Source: Periplaneta americana | Lineage: Eukaryota; Arthropoda; Insecta; Blattodea; Blattidae | DNA length: 64,000 nt | Direction of reading: 5' to 3' | Assembly (NCBI RefSeq): GCF_040183065.1 | Contig: NC_091117.1 | Coordinates: forward strand, 113,373,001-113,437,000 | Shown here: positions 1 to 10,068 of the stretch, one piece after another | Position numbering within the stretch: the stretch's first letter is position 1 | Layout of the letters: every line of letters starts with the position of its first letter | Translations under genes and position numbers: made by a program | Notes under the pieces: model-generated | What the model was told of the DNA's origin: nothing | Database searches by the model: none | Seen by the model: only the letters and a program-made list of their open reading frames with translations

Positions 1-39
1 CAAATATAGAAGTGTCCGGTTTTTTTTGTCCCTGAGTGC

Positions 40-1104
40 ATTTATGAACCATTGGAACTCTATATTTGCTGTGAGAAGAGTCAAAATTATTGGGCATATC
101 TCGTAGGGTACATCGCGTGGTGAAATCCTCTCCCTATTTCCTAAGAAATTAACTACTGTATTATCCGCAAATAGGCTAAACTCGGCCCCTGAGGTAAACT
201 TAAAAATAAAAAAGGGGAAGATTTAAACCTTAATTGGACAGACATTGATTTATGAAGTTCATTACTTTTCAATTTTTTTATTATTATTTTCAGTCGCTAA
301 TAGTGCTGATATTATGGTTTAAATTTTTATGCACAAATTTACCCCATTTTACATTACATTTCCAGTTTTCACACATAAGCTTAATTTTAACTTACCCTAG
401 CTACATAATACGTAATTTACATGCACTTACTGTTATTATGACGTAGGTGAGAACAAATGAATACACAATTTTGTTGAAAAAATTGTAACTTCAATTAACT
501 CAGAAAATGTTGGCCTAATTTTATTTTCAGAGCAGAAGTGGTGTAAGTCAAAAATGGGTAATGAGGGGTTAAAGTAAACATTCTATAAAATACAGCGCAA
601 AGTAGCAGATAATATTGAATTTATTTAAACTATTAGTAGTCAGTGAATAGCACGAAGGATATATTACTTTCTACCTTGCGCTGTATTTTAGAGAATTTTT
701 ACTTTAAACCTCATTACCTAATTTTGACTTATACCACTTTTGCTCTGAACGGCTCAAATAATCACTGGTAATGTAAAATCAACACCAATAACAGTTAACA
801 GTCATGCAAATGATTACAGAAAAGATTGCTTTTTATATTAAATTTAGAAAGGCTCTTTTATTTCTTGAGAACCTAATACGTCTGCCACGTGAATCTACAC
901 CAACACCTCAGAAATTTATCGACACAGTCTGGATTTATTCAAGAAGTGAATATTTTGCAAAAAGGATTATAATAAGCCATGAATTCTTGAAAAATTAACA
1001 CCATAATCCCTACTTGAATGCAATATAACATTCAACTTTTGAAAAAATATAAAGAAAAAAGCAAGAATACAAAAATTATGGAATTACTTGCATTAAAAAC
1101 TGTA
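40..1104. repeat. Left arm of long inverted repeat IR-1 (~1.07 kb)
   Basis: This segment matches the reverse complement of 53818-54806 plus 61100-61189. The match runs from the outer border (ATTTATGAACC here, TTCATAAAT at 61181) to the inner border near AAAAACTGTA. The right arm is interrupted by a 6.3-kb insertion. No transposase is visible in the arm. The arms could be the terminal repeats of a large or heavily invaded DNA transposon, or two copies of one repeat in opposite orientation. No target duplication was found outside them. Confidence 0.75.
529..755. repeat. Hairpin-forming inverted repeat inside IR-1 arm
   Basis: Positions 529-605 and 675-755 are imperfect reverse complements, starting CAGAGCAGAAGTGG and ending CCACTTTTGCTCTG, around a ~70-bp spacer. 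The same structure is present in the right arm at about 54164-54390. It looks like a small MITE or fold-back that predates duplication of the arm. Confidence 0.7.
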
Positions 1105-1642
1105 GTTACATTATCCAAAATCGGAATGGTTACACATTTTACACATGATCTCTGCAAAACAATAATATAATGTAACAGGTATTTACTTTCCTTCCTGACA
1201 TACAAATAGGTAACTGATAACTAACAAATGTTTTATAGAACACGATACGTAGGCTACCTACAGAGTGGATTATAGGTTATGACTGAGTTATGACTTTCTC
1301 TTGGTCTTTAGGGAATCTGAAAACGACAAATTCGGAGATTTAAGCTTGTTGTTACTGCAATTTTCGTCATTGCACACATTGTCTTTATTCCGACGCATGA
1401 TTAAAACTTTATTATAACATCTCGCGTACCTTTAAAGCACGTGCTGGCTGTATCAACCCTATGACCAGTGCCTTGCCTGCCGCTTGAGCTCTAGTGTCGT
1501 GAATGTTGGCAAAAAAAGTGTTGAAGTTGCGCGACTGTATATATTAGACTGTGGTATAACTTAAATTATAGATGTTGGATGCTCATAGATGTTCCTTAGT
1601 TTGCCGCAGTGGTCGGGACCATAGACAAATAAATAGAAAGAC
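1105..1642. other. Unassigned AT-rich sequence
   Basis: No coding potential or recognisable element is seen. The one notable motif is a pyrimidine-purine stretch at about 1526-1560 ending TATTAGACTGTGGTA. It resembles one half of the palindrome at 61464-61533. Confidence 0.5.
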
Positions 1643-2135
1643 CAACGAGTTAGAAAGAGAAAGATATAGAGTGGTCATTGCGCCGCCATGTTTGAAGAAA
1701 ATTGAACGACCGTCGGTAATGGACTTATGAGCCCAAAACAAAGTGACATTAGAATCGTCAGCTGTCTTAATTTTGTTTGCATAAATCAGTTAAACTGAAG
1801 TGGAAAAACCTAGTATTTCGTCAAATACGTGCTAGGAATTTAATCTAAACTTATGTACGCTAAATTTAAAACACTTGAGCAATTCCTAGAAGGAATGCTT
1901 AAAAGAATAACCTAAGCAAAATTGCCATGTAGTATGACAAGAAGGCCTAGCAAATATACTGAAGAAAATGTTAATATTCCTAGGTTCTTTTAAATGCGAC
2001 CTGCAAATTGCCTATAAAATGAACGAGTATGATTCGGATGATTTTATTAAATTGTTTTCCCAGTCTCTACACGTTGCAAAACTATTTACTATACCATAAG
2101 ATATAGAATGAAAGTAGGCCCTATCTGTAGTAAAC
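1643..2135. repeat. Outer left arm of inverted repeat IR-2
   Basis: From CAACGAGTTAGAAAG inward, this matches the reverse complement of about 8905-9428. The homology resumes at 6237 after the inserted elements at 2136-6236 and continues to the palindrome centre. It includes GCCGCCATGTTT at 1681-1692. The whole 1643-9428 block is best read as one long-TIR element that was later invaded. Confidence 0.75.
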
Positions 2136-3028
2136 AAAGACGTTGTAGTTATATATCTAGACACACAATTGGCGCAGGTGGCGTGTACAAATTTGAAACC
2201 TCTCGCGCAGGTTCGTTCGACGCCATGCTTGGGGAGCACGAATGATTGTTTCTATAAAGCATTCGGAGTTTAGAAAATACCATTGAGTATATAGGCGTTT
2301 TCTTAGTGGATTTCCTCCTTCATTGTAATATAACTAAACTTATTTAAGTATTTTCTAATGTCTAATATAAAATAACAGAAGTAAATCTTAATATTGTAAC
2401 TAAGCATTGTTTGAAATATAAACGCCTTATATTGCTCATAAATAGATTTATTAGTTTATTTCTATTTCCTATGACCGAATGCATGGAATATTTTTACTTA
2501 TGTTATTTTATATACGTTAGAAAATACGTAAATAATTTATTTAAATTATATTACAAAGAGAGGGATGTCCGCAAAAAATATCTATATACCCAATGGTAAT
2601 TTTCAGACATAATTCTCAATGACACAATATTGTCAAAATGTGATTGTATTCATTTCTGGCTTAGTTGTTAAATCGTTAAGAAAAATGTGGTGTAATAAAT
2701 CTAAAGGCTCAATTTATGGTACTTAGCCTACCAGCAGTAAACATAATCTCTTTTATTTTTTTAACGAAAGAATAATGGGAGTATTGTCATTCCATCATCT
2801 GAGATTATAGAAATATGCCGCTTAAGTGAAAGAGCGATTATACAGATGTTGACAGTTCAATGGCATATTACCATCCACCCTTAAATCGTGTGAAAACAAT
2901 GTGCTCTAGAAGTATAACACTTGTACAATCTTTCTACACTTATAAGAACGTATTTTAGAAAATGGATTCCAGATTCCTCCAGAGAATCATATTTTAAACT
3001 TATTAAACCGACCATAAAAGTACATAAA

Positions 3029-3290
3029 GATATTGACGTAGCTCAGCGGGCTAAGGACTGTCGGTCCGGAGTCGCGCTCGGTCGCGGGTTCGATTCCCGT
3101 TGATTTCCTGGTTGGGTTTTTTCTTATATCCCCAACCGTAAGGTGAATGTCAGGTAATCTATGGCGGATCCTTGGCCTCGTCTCGCCAAATATCATCTCG
3201 CTATCATAAATACCATCGATGCTAAATAATCTAGTAGTTGATACAGCGTCATTAAATAACCAAACAAAAGAAAGTACTACATAAAGAGCA
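3029..3290 (+). mobile_element. tRNA-derived SINE (in copy A)
   Basis: A tRNA-like head contains an A box (TAGCTCAGCGG, ~3039-3049) and a B box (GGTTCGATTCC near 3088-3098). A tRNA-unrelated body follows, with AACCGTAAGG, AATGTCAGGTAATC and a terminal GTCATTAAATAACCA. Such SINEs are transcribed by RNA polymerase III and copied by LINE machinery. The same SINE is at the homologous place in copy B, so it was present before the two copies diverged. Confidence 0.8.
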
Positions 3291-3369
3291 GATGTTAGCA
3301 CACAGCTTAAGATTACCAGTACAACACGACTTTACATAAAAATGTTGTAAGACAATATTTAACGGAATC

Positions 3370-3420
<51 letters not shown>
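3370..3420. repeat. (AAT)n microsatellite
   Basis: About 17 AAT units follow the SINE in copy A. Copy B has a longer tract at the equivalent place (5490-5556). Confidence 0.95.
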
Positions 3421-3422
<2 letters not shown>

Positions 3423-4107
3423 ATCAAAGGCAAGATGTTCTGTACACTAGGCCTGAGTTCTATTATATGACTAATTGACTAATTCATGCATGTGACGTTT
3501 ATTTCATACTACGGCTGTGATAATAAGCTATTGCACGGTAGGCCTACTTATATTTCTAACTAAAACATTGGGTACGTGTTTCTATTTTACAGGTGTAGGC
3601 CTATATTATGTGATATGGAAGCGAATAAATAATAATTGTTCATTTCTCGTCCATATCAAAGCAAACGTGTTTACAATGTAGGCCGAATGTAACGTCTTAC
3701 ACAGGCAGTGTTTTGTTAATAACAGTTAATACTAATAATTTTCTTTTCATCTGAACTATTACCACAATATGCATTTGTATTTCTGTTCGCTCTATATGTT
3801 GTCAAATAACTACACAACATCTTTAGTTACGGTATCAAATTGTTAGTTTTCTTTCGTTTCATGTCAAACTAACGGTAACTAAGCTTGATTATTTCTTTAA
3901 CGTGGTCGCTTTAAATGTTAATAAGATTATTTTTTCATTTATCCATTCAGATTGATTTATAAGAGAAACCAAACATATATATTAAACATTCAACATTGTA
4001 TAGTGAACCCGCCTCCTAGCCGGTGCTTCTCCCAAAGCATGGCGGCGACGCAAGCTTCAATTTGTTCCTACTCTAAACTTCTGCGCAGCCTCGGCTGTAG
4101 GGGCTCG

Positions 4108-4140
4108 GTGTGAAGCAATGTCCATGCCACTGATCATACC
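4108..4140. other. 33-bp spacer between copies A and B
   Basis: This is unrelated sequence between the right end of copy A and the left end of copy B. Its two 9-bp borders (GTGTGAAGC and GATCATACC) differ from each other and from the outer duplication GTAGTAAAC. Neither copy therefore has its own matching pair of duplications; only the pair together does. Confidence 0.7.
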
Positions 4141-5143
4141 AAAGACGTTGTAGTTATATATCTAGACACACAACTGGCGCTGGTGTCGTGTACAAATTTG
4201 AAACCTCTCGCGCAGGTTCGCGCAGGTTCGCGCAGGTTTGGGGAGCACAAATGATTGTTTCTATATATCATTCGGAGTTTAGAAAATACCATTGAGTATA
4301 TAGGCGTTTTCTTAACGGACATCCCACTGCACTGTAATATAACTAAACTTATTTACGTATTTTCTAATGTATAATAAGTAAATATAAATACTGTAACTAA
4401 GCATTGCTTTAAATATAAAAGCTTTATATTGCTTATAAATAGACTTATTAGTTTATTTCTATTTCCAATGACCGAAAATATGGGATGTTTTTACTTATGT
4501 TATTTTATATACGTTAAGAAATACGTAAATAAATTATTTAAGTTATATTACAAAGAGGGGATGTCCGCTAAAAAGATGGCTATGTACTCAATGCTATTTT
4601 CCAAACACATAAAGCACTTTAACAATAATCCTCAGTGTTTTGAGGATCAGAGGCGATATGTCTCTTTAGAACTTTCAACTGCAGACATTCATTACAGTTC
4701 CCTCATTCTTACATCATTCTCAGTGACAGAATATTGTGAAAATGTGATTGTTTGCATTGCTGGATTTGTTGTTAACATTAAGAAAATATGGTGTAATAAA
4801 TCTAGAGATTCAATTTATGGTACATATTAGCAGTAAACAAAATCTCTTTTCTTTTTCTTTAACGAAAGAATAATCGGAGTCTTATCATATCATCATTTGA
4901 GATTATAGAAATATGCCGCTTAAGTGAAAGAGCGATTATACAGATGTTGAGAGAGAATATGGCAGATTATCATCCAAGGGTCTCTCTTACATCGTGTGAA
5001 AAACAATGTGATAACAGTAGAACACTTATACAATCTTTCTACAACTATAGGAACATATTTTAGAAAATGGGTTCCCAGATTCCCCCCGAGAATCACATTT
5101 TAAACTTATTAAACTGACCATAGAAGTAGGCTTACATGAAGAG

Positions 5144-5400
5144 TTGCCAGCGTAGCTCAATCGACTAAGGCCTGCCGATCCGAAGTTGCGCTCGGGCGCG
5201 GGTTCGATTCCCGCTTGGGCTGATTACCTGGTTGAGATTTTTTCGATATCCACAACCGTAAGGCTAATGTCAGGTAATCTATGGCTAATCCTTGGCCTCA
5301 TCTCGCGAAATACCATCTTGCTATCATCAATACCATCAATTCTAAATAATCTAATAGTTGATATAGCGTCGTTAAATAACCAACTGAAAGAAAGTACTCC
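5144..5400 (+). mobile_element. tRNA-derived SINE (in copy B)
   Basis: The A box (TAGCTCAATCG, ~5153) and B box (GGTTCGATTCCCGC, ~5202) are followed by the same body as the SINE at 3029-3290, ending GTCGTTAAATAACCAACT. It matches the expected tRNA-like head slightly better than the copy A version. Confidence 0.8.
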
Positions 5401-5489
5401 ATAAAGAGCAGGTGTCACCACATAGCTTAAAGTTACTAGTACAACACGTCTTTACATAAAAAGAGTTCAAAGACAACATTTAACGAAAT

Positions 5490-5490
5490 C

Positions 5491-5556
<66 letters not shown>
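5490..5556. repeat. (AAT)n microsatellite
   Basis: About 22 AAT units lie in copy B, orthologous to the tract at 3370-3420. Confidence 0.95.
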
Positions 5557-5558
<2 letters not shown>

Positions 5559-6410
5559 ATCAATAGGCAAGATGTTCTGTAAACTACACCTGAGTTCTAT
5601 TAGGGTTATATGACTGATTCATGCATGTGACGTTTATTTCCTACTACAGCTGTGATAATAAGCTAATGTATGGTAGGCCTACTTATATTTCAAACTAAAC
5701 ATTATGTACTTGTTTTTATTTTACAGGTGTCTATTATGTGAAATGAAAGCAGATAAATAATAATTGTTCGTTTCTCGTTCACATGAAAGCAAACCTGTGT
5801 TTACAATATAGGCCTAATGTAATGCCTTACATAGCTGGCAGTGTTTTGTTAATAATACTGATAATTTTCTTTTCATCTGAACTAATTACTACAATATGCA
5901 TTTGTATTTCTATTCGCTATATATGTTGTCAAATAACTATACAACGTCTTTGGTTACAGTATCAAATTGTTCCAGTCTTCTTTTCTTTCTTGTCAAACTA
6001 ACGTAACTACTGTAAACTTGATTATGTCCATAACGTGGTTGCTTTAAATGATAATAGGATTTTTTCATTTATCCATTCAGATTGATTTATAAGATACACA
6101 GACATATGAATTAAACATTCAACATTGCATAACACACCCTTCTGCTATCCGCGCTTTCCCCAAAACATGGCGACGGACGCAAGCTACAATTTGTCCGTAC
6201 TCTAAACTTCTGCGCAGCCTCGGCTGTAGGGGCTCGGTAGTAAACAACCTTTACCTCCAAGCTTGTAACGTGGGTGAAACATGAGTTAAGTCCATAGTTT
6301 TTTTGTTACAGTAAAGTATAATTATTATCGAAATGTGAACGTGAGGCCAACAGCCGGCTGGTCTGTCTGAGCCCCTCAAGGGCTGTGGCACCACAGATAA
6401 TTATTAGTGT

Positions 6411-6499
6411 ATAATTGAGCACGCACGTACAATAATGGGGTAAGTAGTTACGAAATATATTCATACTTACCCCATTATTGCACGTGGGTGCTCAATTAT
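6411..6499. repeat. ~89-bp hairpin
   Basis: The arms ATAATTGAGCAC... and ...GTGCTCAATTAT enclose AATAATGGGGTAAGTA and TACTTACCCCATTATT, giving a stem of roughly 40 bp. Its counterpart in the other palindrome arm is at 8647-8737. Confidence 0.8.
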
Positions 6500-7285
6500 G
6501 TTCTTTCATGTCCTTCCAGTCAAAATACTAACAACAATACGACTTACCCCAGAGTTTTGCGTTATTTTGGATGCGAGTGTCGAAATACTATTTTAATATT
6601 TGATTGCTATTACTATGTTTGAAACGGAATTGTAGCGGTTTTATCCGTATTTAGTTTAACTTTATTACTAGTGAACCATTTACTTGATTAATCGTTTGTC
6701 TTCGAAATAGACCTACTTCTTATAAGCTATAGCTCATTGTCTTCTTGTATAAGCAGTAAGGACAGAAGGAGCAGAAGTAAAGGATGCCGGTGTCGAAATA
6801 CAGTTTTAATATTGTATTGCTATTTATATTTCACTCGGTCTGAAACGGAATTGTAGTGGTTTTATCCGTATTTAGTTTAAGTACATTACCAGTGAACCAT
6901 TTATTTTGTTTATGCCGGGCGTTGTTACACATTTATGCATGAAAAAAATGCTGCTAATTAACAAAACTATGGACTTAACTTCATAAAATTAGATTAAATA
7001 TAATATATCAGCTGTCTTTTTCTTTTTGAAATTGCAGTTATATGCAGCACACACAACAGGCATGTTTTTTCTTCGTTTTTTTTTTGTACTTCTTACCTCC
7101 GTTATACAACATTGTAAGCAGACGAATTTTTACAAAGGTGGGCGCTTAGCTCAGATCTGCCGTGTTTCGCGGTGGCACCGCAAAACACGGCAGAAATGAA
7201 CTAAACGCCCACCGTTGTAAAAATTCGTCTGCTTACAATGTTGTGTATACGGAGGTAGAGCTGCGAAAAAAAACAAAGAAAAAAC

Positions 7286-7660
7286 ATGCCTGTTGTGTGT
7301 GCTGCATATAACTGCAATGTCAAAAGGAAAAAGACAACTGATTTATCATATTTCATGTAAATTTCATGAAGTTAAGTCTATAGTTTTGTTAATTAGCAGC
7401 ATTTTTTTTTCATGCATAAATTTGTAACAACACCCGGCATACCATGCGGTGTATACAGTATTTTTCTTTTCTTGCAGATTCCCTTTGAAAAAAATGGAAC
7501 TGTTGAAACAGTGGATAATAAATATGAAACGAGACAAATGGTGTCTCTCCGAGCTGTTAATTTCTAGAAGTTCTTTCAGTACTCCATCAAAACACTTGTT
7601 TATAATTTATGATGCAGTTTCACACAACCTATTGTTCAAGTCCCTAAATTATTTACTGTA
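7286..7660 (+). pseudogene. THAP-domain exons of a P-superfamily-type transposase (fragment)
   Basis: Exon 1 starts at the ATG near 7286 and reads MPVVCAAYNC, the classic THAP start (Met-Pro-x2-Cys, then Cys within four residues), up to a GT donor at about 7358. An intron follows, ending TTTTCTTGCAG at about 7487. Exon 2 joined in phase gives FPLKKMELLKQW, then a W-C core (RDKWC), matching the THAP FxxFP...W...W pattern. The Cys-x2-His zinc ligands that should follow are not recognisable and the frame closes at 7659. No catalytic domain follows. Exon 1 is also present inverted in the left palindrome arm (~6990-7065). THAP zinc fingers bind the ends of P-type elements; here only a DNA-binding relic remains. 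Confidence 0.65.
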
Positions 7661-8919
7661 GTTTTGGTGAACTGCATTTTCTTGAAAAAAAATAATGAAA
7701 TTAACACTGTCTTTATTATATCATAAGCTTTACGTTTCGTAGGTGAGGATCTGAAGTTCATGTTGTTTTGGAAATGTCCAAGAAAACCAGCAATTGTTTG
7801 TACTGCCTTGTAACTAACTGCCTCCTACTCCTTGTCATGTACATATATTTGTCTTCTGAATGTGGAGAGCATAGGAAGCTGTGTTTCGTGGGATGCCGCT
7901 TAACTCTTGTCGTGTTTTTTAACCACTGATTTAACAAATCGTTGTTTTCTAAATGAAAAGTGTAGGTTTCTCTGTTGTATATACCTAATGCGCAAGTAAT
8001 TGCAGTGTATTATTTTTATTATTATATTTGTAATTATTGAAAAGTGTTTTTCTCTTACATTTAATATGTAATTAATATATTTTCTGAAGAAAAAATCTTT
8101 AAGTGTTGAGTGTTCTCTTAATAAGCAAAATTATGTAATATCTTTTATTTCTGTTCCTTGTGTCCGTCCTGCTTATAGAGAAGACGATGAGCTGTAGCTT
8201 ATAAAACGTAGGCCTATTCCGAAGACAAACGATAAACCAAATAAATGGTTCACTAGTAATATACTTAAACTAAAAACGGATAAAACCACTACAATTCCGT
8301 TTCTGACCCAGTGAAAAACAAATAGCAATAAAATATTAAATTTGTGTTTCGACGCCGGCATCCTTTATTTCTGCTCCTTGTAGCCTTACTGCTTATAGAA
8401 GAAGACGATGAGATGTAGCTTATAAAAAGGAAGGCCTATTTCAAAGACAAACTATTAATCAAATAAATGGTTCACTAGTAATAAAGTTAAACTAAATACG
8501 GACAAAACCTCTACAATTCCGTTTCAAACTCAGTGATAGCAATAAAATATTGAAATTGTATTTCGACACTCGCATCCAAAATAACGCAAAACTCTGTGGT
8601 AGGCCGTATTGTTGTTGGTATTTTGACTGGAAGGACATGAAATAATATAATTGAGCACCTACATGCAATGATGGGGTAAGTATGAATATATTTCGTAACT
8701 ACTTACCCCATTATTGCACGTGGGTGCTCAATTATACACTAATATTAATCTGTGGTGCCACAGCCCTTGAAAGGTCAGACAGACCAGCCGGCTGTTGGCC
8801 ACACGTTCACATTTCGATAATAATTATACTCTAATGTAAGAAAAAAACTGAAAGCGTGTTTGGTCATGTTTTACCCAAATTACAAGCTTGGGGATAACTG
8901 TTTACTACAGTTAGAGTTA

Positions 8920-9428
8920 GGCCCTACTTTCATTCTGTATCGTATGGTATAATAAATAGTTGTGCAACGTACAGAGACTGGGAAAACAATTTAATAAAAT
9001 CATCCGAATCATACTCGTTCATTTTATAGGCAATCTTGCGGGTCGCATTTAAAAGAACCTAGAAATACGTGTATTAACATTTTCTTCAGTATATTTGCTA
9101 GGCCTTCTTGTCATACGTACATGACAACTTTGTTTAGGTTATTCTTTTAAGCTTTCCTTCTAGGAATAGCTCAACTGTTTTGAATTTAGCGTACATAAGA
9201 TCTTTATTTTAGATTAAGTTACTAGCACATATTTGACGGAATACTAGGTTTTTGCACTTCAATTTAACTGATTTAAGCAAACGAAATTTTGACAGCGGGC
9301 GATTGCAATTTAACTTATCACCAGGAACACTGTTTTGGGCGCTTAAGTTAATGGCGGACGGTCGTTCAATTTTCTTGAAACATGGCGGCGCAAAGGCCTC
9401 TCCATATCTCTCTCTTTCTAACTCGTTG
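8920..9428. repeat. Outer right arm of inverted repeat IR-2
   Basis: This is the reverse complement of 1643-2135. It ends AACTCGTTG at 9428, opposite CAACGAGTT at 1643, and includes ACATGGCGGCGC at ~9379. No clear target duplication flanks the pair. Confidence 0.75.
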
Positions 9429-9466
9429 CCCCCGTCCTGAGAGGATAAAAAGAACCCCCGTCTCAA

Positions 9467-10068
9467 ACGAGAGGCTCGGGTCAGGATCATCAAGCACTCT
9501 GAAATTACCAGGTTGTGAGATTGTAAACTGCGCATCCAGCGCATGCGCAGCCATCTCATGCACTGCCAGTGATATCCTTACCGGTATTTACTTCTTGCGA
9601 GTAAACGGAAGCTTGTTATTCGAATATACATGGGAATATACAAATGTGCAACGTAAATATTGCGTACCTACCTCTAAAGACAATTAAACGGAAGCTTGTT
9701 ATTCGAATATTTACGTGTGAATATACAAATGTGCCATGTAAATATTGCGGATCCTTACCAGGATTCACTTTGTGCGAGAAAACGGAATTTTGCCATTCGA
9801 ATTCTGTTTATGTACTTTTTGTATATTTACATGTGAATATACAAAATAATGGGCCACGTAAATGTTGCGTACCTGTCTGTAAAGGCAATTATTTAACTGG
9901 TTCGAAAGTGAGTGTATTTTTATTCCCTAAGGATGAAGATTTACGCCGGAAATACATCAGGGTGATGCATCGGGATAATTTTGTCAGTCAATGTATTTTT
10001 ATTCCCTAAGGATGAAGATTTACGCTGGAAATATATCAGGGAGATGCACCGGGATAATTTTGTCTCAA
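9467..10068. repeat. Left inverted end of the P-like element
   Basis: This pairs with 17819-18318 in inverted orientation. It contains three degenerate tandem copies of a ~80-bp unit around 9600-9900, each carrying the first THAP cysteine codons. It also has a ~79-bp tandem duplication (9929-9988 and 10009-10067) of the segment coding for DEDLR...HRDNFV. The repeat therefore extends into coding sequence. Confidence 0.75.

Larger units (their letters stand above)
2136..4107. mobile_element. Copy A of a 9-bp-TSD DNA transposon family (MULE-like, non-autonomous)
   Basis: The copy starts AAAGACGTTG and ends GGGGCTCG. The left flank carries GTAGTAAAC (2127-2135), which recurs after copy B at 6237-6245. 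Ends related to these bound copy B (4141-6236) and the 54807-61099 element. Subterminal sequences of the two ends are imperfect inverted repeats (ACAAATTTGAA and CGCCATGCTT blocks). No transposase is found. Contents are a tRNA-derived SINE, an (AAT)n tract and AT-rich filler. A duplication length of 9 suggests Mutator-like elements, but 8 bp (hAT) cannot be excluded because one base is ambiguous. Confidence 0.65.
4141..6236. mobile_element. Copy B of the same 9-bp-TSD family
   Basis: This is a direct-orientation, diverged repeat of copy A with the same termini (AAAGACGTTG ... GGGGCTCG), the same SINE position and the same microsatellite. The 9-bp sequence GTAGTAAAC directly follows at 6237-6245 and matches the one before copy A. 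A GCGCAGGTTC unit is repeated near 4210-4235. No transposase is present. Confidence 0.65.
6237..8919. repeat. Giant palindrome (inner IR-2), centre at 7175/7176
   Basis: Positions 6237-7175 read as the reverse complement of 7176-8919, apart from ~0.78 kb (7442-8221) present only on the right side. The centre is a near-perfect stem, CTGCCGTGTTTCGCGGTG against CACCGCAAAACACGGCAG. Within each arm a further hairpin occurs (6411-6499 and 8647-8737), and a ~210-245-bp unit beginning GTGTCGAAATAC is duplicated in tandem. The right-only segment holds the second THAP exon. This looks like a P-superfamily-like element whose 5' end, including its first coding exon, was duplicated in inverted orientation. 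Confidence 0.8.

Noticed and set aside
9209-9687. Several overlapping short open frames on both strands
   Set aside because: They lie in the IR-2 right arm and the terminal repeat of the P-like element, overlap each other on both strands and contain no domain; they are by-products of GC-richer repeat ends.
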